The notes under the pieces: model-generated | What the model was told of the DNA's origin: nothing | Database searches by the model: none | Seen by the model: only the letters and a program-made list of their open reading frames with translations | Program-made: the position numbers and the translations under genes | Assembly: GCF_030164425.1 (NCBI RefSeq) | Contig: NZ_JASNJD010000003.1 | Coordinates: 124,001 to 188,000, forward strand | Length of the DNA: 64,000 nucleotides | Direction of reading: 5' to 3' | Source of the DNA: Pseudodonghicola flavimaris | GTDB lineage: Bacteria > Pseudomonadota > Alphaproteobacteria > Rhodobacterales > Rhodobacteraceae | In this document: positions 44,802 to 53,426 of the stretch, in pieces | Layout of the letters: each line of letters starts with the position of its first letter | How positions within the stretch are numbered: position 1 is the stretch's first letter

Positions 44802-46441
44802 GCCGTTACATCGACCTGATCGGCGCCGCCCAGGGCGAAGCCGGTCACCTGCCCCAGCACCTCTCCGGTCTTCGGCATCGCCGCGTCGAACGCCGGCTTC
44901 TGCTCTGCCGTCACGAAGACCAGCGCACAGGGGGCAGCGGCCGCGATCTCTGCCGCCGCGGCCGCCGGGCGGAACAGCGGCAGACGCGGGCTCAGCAACA
45001 GCAACGACGGTTCCTCATAACCGACCGACAGGATCGCCGGTGCCTCGCACAGCCGATCCGCTTCGACCGCAATCTCCGACATGGCGTTCGACGGCCAGAT
45101 CGGGGCGAGCCGCGCCAGATGACCGAAGAGGCTGACCGACAGCCCCAGCGACAGCGCCCCCATCCCCAGAAGCGGCGCCAGCCGGTCGCCCCGCCGCAGC
45201 GCCGCCCAGACCCAGATCATGCCGGCCACCGAGATCGCCACCCCCAGCGCCCAGATCGCGCCGGGCGCGACGCCGAAGCGCAGCGAGAAGATCACCGGCG
45301 CTGCCGCCAGCCCCAGGGCCAGCAGCAGGAACAGCCCCAGAAACAGCCCGTAGATGCGGCCCAGCGGCGCCTCCCGCCGCTCCAGCCAGCCCGCCGCCGT
45401 CAGCATCGCCAGCGCCGGATAAGTCGGCAGCACGTAGTGGATCAGCTTGGTCGCGGTGATCTCGAACACCAGCCAAGACGGCAGGATCCAGGCCAGGCAG
45501 AACATCACCGCCGGCATCCGCCGCGCCGACCAACCATACCACAGTCCGAAGGGCAGCAGGATCGAGGCCGGCCAGAAGGTCAGCCAGACCGCCAGCATAT
45601 AGGCACCGAAGGGCGCGCCATGGCTCTCCTGCCCCTCGCCGATCTTGCCCAGAAGGTCGCGCCCCAGCGCCTCGGCCCAGAACGCATCGCCCGATGTCAC
45701 GGTGATCGCCACATACCAGGGCAGCACGATCGCCGCGAACAGCAGCAGCCCCCACCCCCAGCGCAGCGGCGCCAGCCAGCCGATCCCGCGCCGCAGCACG
45801 ATCAGCGCCAGGATCGTCAACCCGACCACCATCGGCCCGATCGGCCCCTTGATCAGCATCGACACGCCCATCGCCGCCCAGAACAGCCACGCCCAGCCGC
45901 CGCGCAGCGCCGCCGCGCCGCCCATGTGCAGCCGCGCCAGAACCAGCTGCGCCGCCAGGATGGTGGCCAGCAGCGTCGCGTCGGTCTTGGCCAGCCGCGC
46001 CTCGCCGCCCAGCACGAAACAGCTCGCCAGCAGCATCGCAGCCACCAGCGCCGCCTGGGCCCCGACCAGCGACAGCGCGATCAGATAGGTCAGCAGGACC
46101 GCAGCCACCGCCATGGTCAGCGACGGCAGCCGATAGACCCAGATTTTCTGATCCTGCGCCACGCCCACCAGCTTCACCGCCGCCGCCTGCAGCCAGTAGA
46201 TGCCCACCGGCTTCTTGTACCGCGTGCCCTCGCCCAGCCGGATATCGATGAAATCGCCGCTCTCCACCATCTGCCGCGACGCCTGGGCAAAGCGTGTCTC
46301 GTCCCGGTCGATCGGCGGCAGGCTGAAAAATCCCGGCAGGAACAGCAGCAGCGCGAAGACCGCCAGAAACAGCATCGATCGCCAGGACGGTCCCGCCGCC
46401 AGATCCGCAAGGGCCAGTTCCGCCCGTTCCCGCAACAGCAT
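44786..46441 (-). CDS. ArnT-like lipid A/polyprenyl-linked glycosyltransferase, copy 2
   Basis: The protein has about 551 residues starting MLLRERAELALADL. After the first helix comes LPPIDRDETRFAQASRQMVESGDFIDIRLGEGTRYKKPVGIYWLQAA, nearly the textbook ArnT/PMT-2 active-site loop with the DRDE acidic residues and the KKP motif. About 12 helices and a periplasmic tail follow. It transfers a sugar from polyprenyl phosphate to lipid A or a similar acceptor. The ATG at 46441 follows GGGAG. An upward extension in frame to 46561 runs into a dispersed repeat and is unlikely to be translated. It is convergent with the phosphatase genes. Confidence 0.88.
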   Translation of the reverse strand: MLLRERAELALADLAAGPSWRSMLFLAVFALLLFLPGFFSLPPIDRDETRFAQASRQMVESGDFIDIRLGEGTRYKKPVGIYWLQAAAVKLVGVAQDQKIWVYRLPSLTMAVAAVLLTYLIALSLVGAQAALVAAMLLASCFVLGGEARLAKTDATLLATILAAQLVLARLHMGGAAALRGGWAWLFWAAMGVSMLIKGPIGPMVVGLTILALIVLRRGIGWLAPLRWGWGLLLFAAIVLPWYVAITVTSGDAFWAEALGRDLLGKIGEGQESHGAPFGAYMLAVWLTFWPASILLPFGLWYGWSARRMPAVMFCLAWILPSWLVFEITATKLIHYVLPTYPALAMLTAAGWLERREAPLGRIYGLFLGLFLLLALGLAAAPVIFSLRFGVAPGAIWALGVAISVAGMIWVWAALRRGDRLAPLLGMGALSLGLSVSLFGHLARLAPIWPSNAMSEIAVEADRLCEAPAILSVGYEEPSLLLLSPRLPLFRPAAAAAEIAAAAPCALVFVTAEQKPAFDAAMPKTGEVLGQVTGFALGGADQVDVTAYLFR

Positions 46442-46740
46442 CCGCCACTCCCAGATCCGCCGCGCCCGGGGCTCGGGCGCGTGCCTCCTGTCTGGCCGAA
46501 ACCGCCCGGCTTTGCAATCCGCCGCCGCGCCGCCCCGCTCCCGGTCTTTTTCTGGCTGCAAACATCCTCGCCGAAGGCACGCGACCGGAGGGCGCGTTCC
46601 GATCCGCGCGCCGCCTGCCCAGCCTCTGATCAGCGCCTGAACAGCCCTGTCCAGAAACGTCAGGCGATGTCGCTTTCAGCATCGCCTTGCCGGTTGCCGC
46701 TGCTAGGCTCGCCCTGAAGCCAAGACCAGACAGGGACGCC
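46442..46740. other. Divergent promoter region with a dispersed repeat
   Basis: This 299-bp stretch lies between the ArnT-like gene (leftward) and the demethylase-like gene (rightward). It contains the REP-like copy at 46546-46578 and no gene. Confidence 0.55.
46546..46578 (-). repeat. REP-like dispersed repeat, copy 3
   Basis: On the minus strand it begins GCCTTCGGCGAGGATGTTTG and ends CCAGAAAAAG. It carries paired changes in the first half (CTTCGG/CGAGG versus CTCCGG/CGGGG) and lies 105 bp upstream of the ArnT-like start. Confidence 0.7.
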
Positions 46741-48777
46741 ATGACCACCGATCCGCTGCTCCAGCCCTATCAGCTCAAGCATCTCACCCTGAAGAACCGG
46801 ATCATGACCACCGCGCATGAACCGGCCTATGGCGAGGACGGACTGCCCAAGGACCGCTATCGCGCCTATCACGTCGAACGCGCCAAAGGCGGCGTCGCCA
46901 TGGTGATGACCGCCGGGTCGGCGCTGGTCTCGCGCGACAGCCCGGCGGCCTTCGGCAACCTCCAGGCCTATCGCGACGACATCGTGCCCTGGATGGCCAA
47001 GCTCGCCACCGAATGCCACGATCACGGCTGCGCGGTGATGATCCAGCTGACCCACCTGGGCTGGCGCACCGGCGCCAACAAGGGCGACTGGCTGCCGGTG
47101 GTGGCCCCCTCGGGACGGCGCGAACCGGCGCATCGCTCCTTTCCCAAGGTGATGGAGGACTGGGACATCGCCCGTATCATCGCCGATTACGCCGATGCGG
47201 CAGAACGGATGAAGGCCGCCGGGCTCGACGGGATCGAGCTTGAGGCCTACGGCCACCTGCTGGATGCCTTCTGGGCGCCGCGGCAGAACACGCTGGAGGC
47301 GCCCTGGAACGGCGACCTGGCGGCGCGGATGACATTCTCGCTCGACGTGCTGGCGGCGATCCGCGACCGGGTCGGCCCTGATTTCCTCGTCGGCCTGCGC
47401 TATACCGCCGACGATATGGCGCCCGATGGCATCAGCACCGCCGACGGGCTTGAGATCGGCCGGCGGCTGAAGGACAGCGGCCTGGTGGATTTCCTCAATA
47501 TCATCCGTGGGCGTGTCGAGACCGATGCCGACCTGACCGAGGTGATCCCGCTGCAGGGCATGCGCAGCGCCCCGCATCTGGATTTCGCCGGCCAGCTGCG
47601 GCAGGAGATCGGGCTGCCCACCTTCCATGCCGCCCGCATCCAGGACGTGGCTACCGCCCGCCATGCCGTCGCCGAAGGGTTGCTGGACATGGTCGGCATG
47701 ACCCGCGCGCATATTGCCGATCCGCACATCGTGCAGAAGATCCGGGCCGGGCGCGAGGACGACATCCGCCCCTGCGTCGGCGCCACCTACTGTCTCGACC
47801 GCATCTATCAGGGCGGTGAGGCGCTCTGCATCCACAATGCCTCTACCGGGCGGGAGCTGAGCGAGCCGCATGACATTACCCAGGCGGCGGTGAAAAAGCG
47901 CGTCGCCATCGTCGGTGCCGGCCCGGCCGGGCTGGAGGCCGCCCGGGTCGCGGCGATGCGCGGCCACGAGGTGGTGGTTTTCGAGGCCGCCGCCGATCCC
48001 GGTGGCCAGATCCGACTGACTGCCCGCAGCCCGCGCCGGCGCGAGATGATCGGCATCATCGACTGGCGCATGGCGCAATGCGCCGCCCGCGACGTGGCCT
48101 TCCGGTTCAACACCTTCGCCGAGGCGGAGGATATCACCGCCCTCGATCCCGACGTGGTGATCGTCGCCACCGGCGGCCTGCCCGATACCGAGGTGCTCGA
48201 GGCCGGCGACGATCTGGTGGTCTCCGCCTGGGATATCCTCGCCGGCGACGTCGCCCCGGGCCAGCGGGTCCTGGTCTATGACGATGCCGGCGATCCCGCC
48301 GCGCTGCAGGCCGCCGAGATGATCGCCGGAACCGGTGCGGAGGTCGAGATCATGACCCCGGACCGGACCTTCTCCCCCGAGGTGATGGGGATGAATCTGG
48401 TGCCCTACGTCCAGACGCTGCAACAGCGGGGCGCCCGTTTCACCGTCACCTACCGGCTGAAGGCGGTCCGGCGCGACGGCAATGCGCTGACGGCGGCGAT
48501 CGGCACCGATTACTCCGACTGGCGGGAGGAGCGCAGCTTCGATCAGGTCGTGGTGAACCACGGCACCCGGCCGATGGACGATCTCTATTTCGATCTCAAG
48601 CCCCTGTCGCGCAACCGCGGCGCGGTGGATTACGACGCGCTGATCGCCGGCATCCCGCAGCCCGATCATGGGGCGCAGAGCGGCGATTTCCTGCTCTACC
48701 GGATCGGCGATGCGGTCACCGCCCGCAACACCCATGCGGCAATCTACGATGCTCTGCGGCTGATGCGCCGGGTCTGA
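46741..48777 (+). CDS. NADH:flavin oxidoreductase, N-methylproline-demethylase-like (TMADH/DCR family)
   Basis: The 678-residue protein has an old-yellow-enzyme barrel (LLQPYQLKHLTLKNRIMTTAHEPAYGEDGLPKDRYRAYHVERAKGGVAMVMT) and a C-terminal FAD/NAD(P)-binding part (KKRVAIVGAGPAGLEAARVAAMRGHEVVVFEAAADPGGQIRL). This is the trimethylamine dehydrogenase and dienoyl-CoA reductase architecture. The Fe-S segment has Cys345, Cys351 and Cys363, but the position expected for the second ligand is Ala348 (CVGA). I recall the same CVGATYCLDRIYQGGEALC pattern in proteins annotated as N-methylproline demethylase, an enzyme of proline-betaine breakdown. The assignment is by recall, not by search. Confidence 0.78.
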   Translation: MTTDPLLQPYQLKHLTLKNRIMTTAHEPAYGEDGLPKDRYRAYHVERAKGGVAMVMTAGSALVSRDSPAAFGNLQAYRDDIVPWMAKLATECHDHGCAVMIQLTHLGWRTGANKGDWLPVVAPSGRREPAHRSFPKVMEDWDIARIIADYADAAERMKAAGLDGIELEAYGHLLDAFWAPRQNTLEAPWNGDLAARMTFSLDVLAAIRDRVGPDFLVGLRYTADDMAPDGISTADGLEIGRRLKDSGLVDFLNIIRGRVETDADLTEVIPLQGMRSAPHLDFAGQLRQEIGLPTFHAARIQDVATARHAVAEGLLDMVGMTRAHIADPHIVQKIRAGREDDIRPCVGATYCLDRIYQGGEALCIHNASTGRELSEPHDITQAAVKKRVAIVGAGPAGLEAARVAAMRGHEVVVFEAAADPGGQIRLTARSPRRREMIGIIDWRMAQCAARDVAFRFNTFAEAEDITALDPDVVIVATGGLPDTEVLEAGDDLVVSAWDILAGDVAPGQRVLVYDDAGDPAALQAAEMIAGTGAEVEIMTPDRTFSPEVMGMNLVPYVQTLQQRGARFTVTYRLKAVRRDGNALTAAIGTDYSDWREERSFDQVVVNHGTRPMDDLYFDLKPLSRNRGAVDYDALIAGIPQPDHGAQSGDFLLYRIGDAVTARNTHAAIYDALRLMRRV

Positions 48778-48790
48778 TACCCCCTGCCCC

Positions 48791-48813
48791 CGCCCGGGTC
48801 CGGCACCCGGGCG
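48791..48813. terminator. Rho-independent-like hairpin between convergent genes
   Basis: CGCCCGGGT (48791-48799) pairs perfectly with ACCCGGGCG (48805-48813) around CCGGC. It sits between the ends of the demethylase-like gene and the RND transporter. Confidence 0.6.
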
Positions 48814-48846
48814 AGACGGGGCCGAGACGGGGCCGAGTCGGGGGCC
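48813..48846. repeat. Short tandem repeat, three units
   Basis: GAGACGGGGCC occurs twice in tandem (48813-48823 and 48824-48834), followed by the variant GAGTCGGGGGCC (48835-48846). It lies directly after the terminator-like hairpin. Confidence 0.6.
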
Positions 48847-48854
48847 TTGGACCG

Positions 48855-51800
48855 TCAGACGGGTTTCGCTGTGGCCTCCTCGGGCGCCTCTTCGCCGTCA
48901 TCGAACTTCGCCATCCATTTCTTCAGGCTGAAGATGTCGAAATAGATCGACAGGATCGACGGCAGCACCAGAACCACCAGCACCATCGAGGCCAGCAGGC
49001 CGAAGGCGACCGAGGCCACCAGCGGCACCAGCGGCTGCACCTGCGGGCTGGTGTCGAACATGATCGGCAGCAGCCCGACGAAGGTGGTGGAGCTGGACAG
49101 CAGGATCGGCCGGAACCTGTCGTTCACCGCGTTGAGCGAGGCGGTGACGTAATCCTCCCCCTCCAGATGGTCCTGGAAGAAGGTCAGGAACAGGATCGCG
49201 TTGTTGACGACGATCCCGGAAAGCGAGGCGAAGCCGATCATCGATGGCATCGACAGATCGAGCCCCAGCACCGCATGGCCGAGGATGGTGCCGATCAGCG
49301 CGAAGGGGATCGAGATCATCACCAGAATGGGCAGGCTGTAGGAGCGGAACTGGAAGGCCAGCACCAGATAGACGCCGACCAGCCCAAGCAGCAGCGCCCG
49401 CCCCATCGAGGCCTGGGATTTCTGCTGCTCCAGCGTGGCGCCGCCGATGCCGATCTCCACCCCCGGATAGGCGGCAAGGACACGCGGGGCCAGCTCTTCG
49501 GTCACCACCGCCGAGATCAGGCCGGAGGTGGTGGCCGCCCGGTCGATCTGCCCTTCGAGCCGCGCCACCAGCAGGCCGTCCTTGCGGGTGATGGTGGGAT
49601 AGCTGGTGCTCTGGGTGATGCTGGCAACCCGGTCCAGCCCGACCTGCTTGCCGTCCGGAAGCGTCACCGGGAACATCTCGAACTCTGCCAGCGAGGCGAT
49701 GGTATCGCCCAGCTCCACCTGCACCGTCATGCTGGAAGGGCCGGCGCGGAAACTGTCGGCCTCGGCGCCGGCGAAGGCATTCCGCAGCTGCGCGGCCAGG
49801 TTCTGCGGCGTCAGCCCCACCGAGTAGCCGAAGGGGGTCAGCGCCAGCTGCACCTCCTGCCGGCCGCCGTGCAGGTCGACGAAGGCCTCGGTCACATCGG
49901 GCCGCGCCACCAGCTCCACCAGCAGGGCGTTGGCGGCGGCCTCCAGCGTTTCCAGATCGTGGCCCGAAAGCTCCACATCCAGGTCGGAACCGCCAGGGCC
50001 GCGCTCGGATTGCGCGAAGCTGCCCTGCACCAGATCGGGGATCGGCCCGGTCTCCTGCCGCCAGAGCGCCAGAACCTCCTCGGCCGCGACATTACGCCGG
50101 TCGCTGCCCAGCAGATCGGCGGTCACCGTGGCGGTGTTCGATCCGTTGGCGTCGACATCGGAATTGACGGCATATTGCACCAGCACCCGTTCGATCAGCG
50201 GCGCGCCGCCCTCGGTGCCCGGGCTCAGCCGGGCATTGACGCGGTTCAGCGCGGCGACCAGCTGATCGACCGTCTCCACCGTGCGGCTGCGGTCGATCCC
50301 CGGGGTCAGCGCCACCCGGGCCACCACCGTATCGCTCTCGGTCGAGGGGAAGCCGATCACCTTGACCTTGCCCGAGGCGACCAGACCGACCGACAGCATC
50401 AGCGCCGCGATCACCACCCCGAAGGTCAGATAGCGCACCCGCACCAGCGCCGCCGCCGCCGGCAGCAGCACCCGCGCCTTGAACCGTTCCAGCACCCGGG
50501 CGGCACGGCGCGCCTGCGGATCGTGCCGCCCGCCCCTGCCGCCGTGGCTCAGGTGATTGGGCAGGATCAGGAACCCCTCGATCAGCGACAGCGTCAGCAC
50601 CAACAGCAGCACCATCGGGATGAACTTGAGGATCTTGCCGAAATCGCCGGAGATGAACATCAGCGGCCCGAAGACGCAGGCCGTGGTCAGAAAGGAGGAC
50701 AGCACCCCCGGCAGCACCTCTGCCGTGCCCCTGGTCGCGGCCTCCAGCGGGCCGGCGCGGCGGCGCCATTTGTCGATATTTTCAGCGATGACGATGGAAT
50801 CGTCCATGATCACCCCCACCGCCATCAGCAGTGCCACCAGCGTGATCATGTTGATGGTGATGCCGAACATGTTCATCAGGAACAGCCCGCCAAGGAAGGA
50901 CACCGGCAGAGAGGCGGAGATCCACAGCGATTCCCGCAGCGAAAAGAACAGCGCCATGGTGCCGAAGACCAGCACCAGCCCCATGCCGATGTTCTGGACG
51001 ATCAGATCCAGCCGTTCCTTGACCACATCGGTCAGGTTGTTGATCACCGTCAGCCGGAACGGCGCCGGATAGCTGGCGCGCTCGGCCTGCAGCACCTCGT
51101 CCACGGCGGAAAACACCCGGATGCTGTCGTCGTCGCTGGATTTCAGGATGGTGATGATCGCCGCCTGATCGCCGTCGATGAAGGATTGCACGTTCTCGTC
51201 GCTGTCGACCATTTCGATGGTCGCCAGATCCTGCAGCCGCACCACGCCGCCGGCGCTGTTCTGCAGGATGATCAGATCGCCCAGTTCGCTGACCGAGCGG
51301 CGCACATCGGCGTAACGCAGCACATAGCTGGTGTCCTGAACCTCCACCGTGCCCAGCGGCTGGCGCAGGCTGCGCGCCTCGATCGCGTTCAGCACATCGC
51401 TGCCCGACAGGCCGAAGCGGCGTAGCGCGCCGGGATCGAAGCTGACCCGGATTTCGCGATCGCTGATACCGCCGACCTGCGCCTCGGCGACGCCGTCGAT
51501 CAGCTGCAGCCGGTCTGAGAGCCGGTCGGAGTAATCGATCAGCCCCTCCTTGCCGGGAATGCCGGAGACCGCGATCAGCGCCACCAGATCGGTCCGCCCC
51601 TGCAACTCGACCGACGGCGTTTCCGCATCAGCGGGGAAATCGGTGATGCCGGAGACCGCGGAATCCACATCGTTGAAGAACTGGATGATATCGCCGCCGT
51701 CCTGCATCTCGGCCGTGGCCAGGCCGCGCCCGTCCATCGACAGGCAATCGAATTCCGCCAGCCCGGCGGTGCCGGTCAGCGCGTCTTCCAGCGGGATGCA

Positions 51801-51983
51801 GATTTCCTCGTCGACATCGCGGGCCGAGGCGCCCGGATAAGGCACCGTCACCGCGACCGAGGAGGCGGCGAATTCCGGAAAGGTCTCGCGTTCGATATTG
51901 GCCACGACGGCGATCCCGAGGACGCAGATCAGGATCATCATCAGGTTGGAGGCCACCGGGTGGCGCACGAAGAAGCGGATCAT
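48855..51983 (-). CDS. RND multidrug efflux permease (HAE1/AcrB family)
   Basis: The 1042-residue protein has the RND layout with 12 helices and two large periplasmic loops. It starts MIRFFVRHPVASNLMMILICVLGIAVVANIERETFPEF. The proton-relay aspartates are in VGVIMDDSIVIAENIDKWRRR (helix 4), and the second half repeats the pattern (FASLSGIVVNNAILFLTFFQDH). The absence of the metal-binding methionine/glutamate signature of CusA points to a drug or lipid substrate. It begins 1 base after the adaptor stop. No outer-membrane TolC homologue is adjacent, so an external one is required. Confidence 0.93.
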   Translation of the reverse strand: MIRFFVRHPVASNLMMILICVLGIAVVANIERETFPEFAASSVAVTVPYPGASARDVDEEICIPLEDALTGTAGLAEFDCLSMDGRGLATAEMQDGGDIIQFFNDVDSAVSGITDFPADAETPSVELQGRTDLVALIAVSGIPGKEGLIDYSDRLSDRLQLIDGVAEAQVGGISDREIRVSFDPGALRRFGLSGSDVLNAIEARSLRQPLGTVEVQDTSYVLRYADVRRSVSELGDLIILQNSAGGVVRLQDLATIEMVDSDENVQSFIDGDQAAIITILKSSDDDSIRVFSAVDEVLQAERASYPAPFRLTVINNLTDVVKERLDLIVQNIGMGLVLVFGTMALFFSLRESLWISASLPVSFLGGLFLMNMFGITINMITLVALLMAVGVIMDDSIVIAENIDKWRRRAGPLEAATRGTAEVLPGVLSSFLTTACVFGPLMFISGDFGKILKFIPMVLLLVLTLSLIEGFLILPNHLSHGGRGGRHDPQARRAARVLERFKARVLLPAAAALVRVRYLTFGVVIAALMLSVGLVASGKVKVIGFPSTESDTVVARVALTPGIDRSRTVETVDQLVAALNRVNARLSPGTEGGAPLIERVLVQYAVNSDVDANGSNTATVTADLLGSDRRNVAAEEVLALWRQETGPIPDLVQGSFAQSERGPGGSDLDVELSGHDLETLEAAANALLVELVARPDVTEAFVDLHGGRQEVQLALTPFGYSVGLTPQNLAAQLRNAFAGAEADSFRAGPSSMTVQVELGDTIASLAEFEMFPVTLPDGKQVGLDRVASITQSTSYPTITRKDGLLVARLEGQIDRAATTSGLISAVVTEELAPRVLAAYPGVEIGIGGATLEQQKSQASMGRALLLGLVGVYLVLAFQFRSYSLPILVMISIPFALIGTILGHAVLGLDLSMPSMIGFASLSGIVVNNAILFLTFFQDHLEGEDYVTASLNAVNDRFRPILLSSSTTFVGLLPIMFDTSPQVQPLVPLVASVAFGLLASMVLVVLVLPSILSIYFDIFSLKKWMAKFDDGEEAPEEATAKPV

Positions 51984-51984
51984 C

Positions 51985-53328
51985 TCAGCCGCTCCGCGCC
52001 GGGGCGGTCACCGGCACCAGCCGGATGCCCGGGATCGGCGGCGTCGGGGTGCTCAGAACCAGCGTCTCGCCCACGCTCAACCCGTCGCGGATCACCTGCA
52101 GCGCCCCCAGTTCGGGCCCGATGCCGACCGTCCGGCGCTCCAGCCGACCATCCGCATCCATCAGATAAACGAAAGGCTGGCCGTCATCGCCGATATGCAC
52201 CGCCGTGCGCGGCACCGCCAGAACGTCCTGCACCGCCGGCGCGGTCAGCCGCACGGTGACGAAGCTGCCCACATGCAGCGGCGGCCGTGCAATCGCGCCA
52301 TTGGCGAGGTAGGGGTCATCGACCCTCACCACCAGCCCCATGGTGCCGGTCTCGCTGTCGATGGTGCCGCGCAGACGTTGGATCTCGGCCGGGTAGCTGC
52401 CCGTGACCCCGGCGATCTCCAGCACCACCTCGGCGCGGATATCCAGCTGCCGGATCAGCGCCACCATGCGGCTGGTATCGACCAGCATGTCCGGCGGCAT
52501 CCTGCGCCCGAGCGCGGTGAGCGCCATCGCCCGGAAGGCGCGCGGGGCGAATTCCCCCACCACCTCGACCGCATCGGCGCTGTCGAGGGTCAGAAGCGTG
52601 TCGCCGGTGCGCACGAACTGATCCTGCTCCACGTTCAGCACATCGACCCGGCCGCGGAACGGGGCGGTAATGGTGGTCTTATCCAGCGCACGCTGCGCCT
52701 CGGCGAGCTCGGCCCGGCGCACCGCCAGCGTCGCCTCGGCCGAGGCGCGCTGCGCCGGAAACAGCGCCAGCGTGTTGGTCACATTGGTGATCGCGTTCTG
52801 CTGCGCAAAGAGCGCCTTTTCCGCGGTGTTGAGAGCGGCCTGGGTGCCGGCGCCGCGGTCGGCCAGCGATTTGACCCGCTGGTATTCGGTCTGCGCCACG
52901 TCCAGCGTGCGCTGCTCGATCTCCAGATTGCGGCGGGCATTGGCCTCCTGCCGGTCAAGCTCGGCCAGCGTCGCCTGCGCGGCGGCGATATTCGCCTGGG
53001 TCTTTTGCACCGATAGTTCGTAGTCGGTGCGGTCCACCTGCAAGATCGGATCGCCCGCCTCGACGAAGCTGCCCTCGGCCAGTCCCTCGGCCAGCGACAC
53101 GATCCGGCCCTGCACTTCGGAGACCGCCGACCAGCTGTGCGCCGGGATCACCCGGCCGTAGCCTTCGGCGAAGGGAACCAGCGGCGCGGCGGTCAGCGGC
53201 ATCACCCGCACGGCCAGCTCTGCCTCGGGTTGCGACCGGGCGGGCGGCTCCCCGCCCCGGGTCATCCACAGGAACCCGGCCACGCCCAGGACGAGCGGCG
53301 GCAGGATCAGCAAGGGGCGCAGGTTCAT
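51985..53328 (-). CDS. RND periplasmic adaptor (membrane fusion protein, HlyD family)
   Basis: From the ATG at 53328 the protein has 447 residues starting MNLRPLLILPPLVLGVAGFLWMTRGGEPP, an N-terminal anchor. A long coiled coil follows (YELSVQKTQANIAAAQATLAELDRQEANARRNLEIEQRTLDVAQTEYQRVKSLADRG) between the two lipoyl halves (SAVSEVQGRIVSLAEGLAEGSFVEAGDPILQVD and ITAPFRGRVDVLNVEQDQFVRTGDTLLTLD). A strong AGGAGG site precedes the ATG. It couples the permease to an outer-membrane channel. Both genes form a two-gene operon. Confidence 0.93.
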   Translation of the reverse strand: MNLRPLLILPPLVLGVAGFLWMTRGGEPPARSQPEAELAVRVMPLTAAPLVPFAEGYGRVIPAHSWSAVSEVQGRIVSLAEGLAEGSFVEAGDPILQVDRTDYELSVQKTQANIAAAQATLAELDRQEANARRNLEIEQRTLDVAQTEYQRVKSLADRGAGTQAALNTAEKALFAQQNAITNVTNTLALFPAQRASAEATLAVRRAELAEAQRALDKTTITAPFRGRVDVLNVEQDQFVRTGDTLLTLDSADAVEVVGEFAPRAFRAMALTALGRRMPPDMLVDTSRMVALIRQLDIRAEVVLEIAGVTGSYPAEIQRLRGTIDSETGTMGLVVRVDDPYLANGAIARPPLHVGSFVTVRLTAPAVQDVLAVPRTAVHIGDDGQPFVYLMDADGRLERRTVGIGPELGALQVIRDGLSVGETLVLSTPTPPIPGIRLVPVTAPARSG

Positions 53329-53426
53329 GGGTGTCCTCCTGAAGGGCAAGCATGAGCGCAGGCCAGCATGCGCCCGCCGGGCGACTATAGCCCAGCCCGG
53401 CGCCCTGCAGAAGCGTCAGCACGGTT

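Noticed and set aside
46442-46561. N-terminal extension of the ArnT-like protein
   Set aside because: It is Arg-rich, runs into the dispersed repeat, and the ATG at 46441 has a good GGGAG site next to the conserved first helix.
48855-51983. Metal efflux pump CusA
   Set aside because: Helix 4 has the DD pair of HAE1 drug pumps, and the adaptor is an ordinary HlyD-type protein. Nearness to copper genes is over 20 kb.
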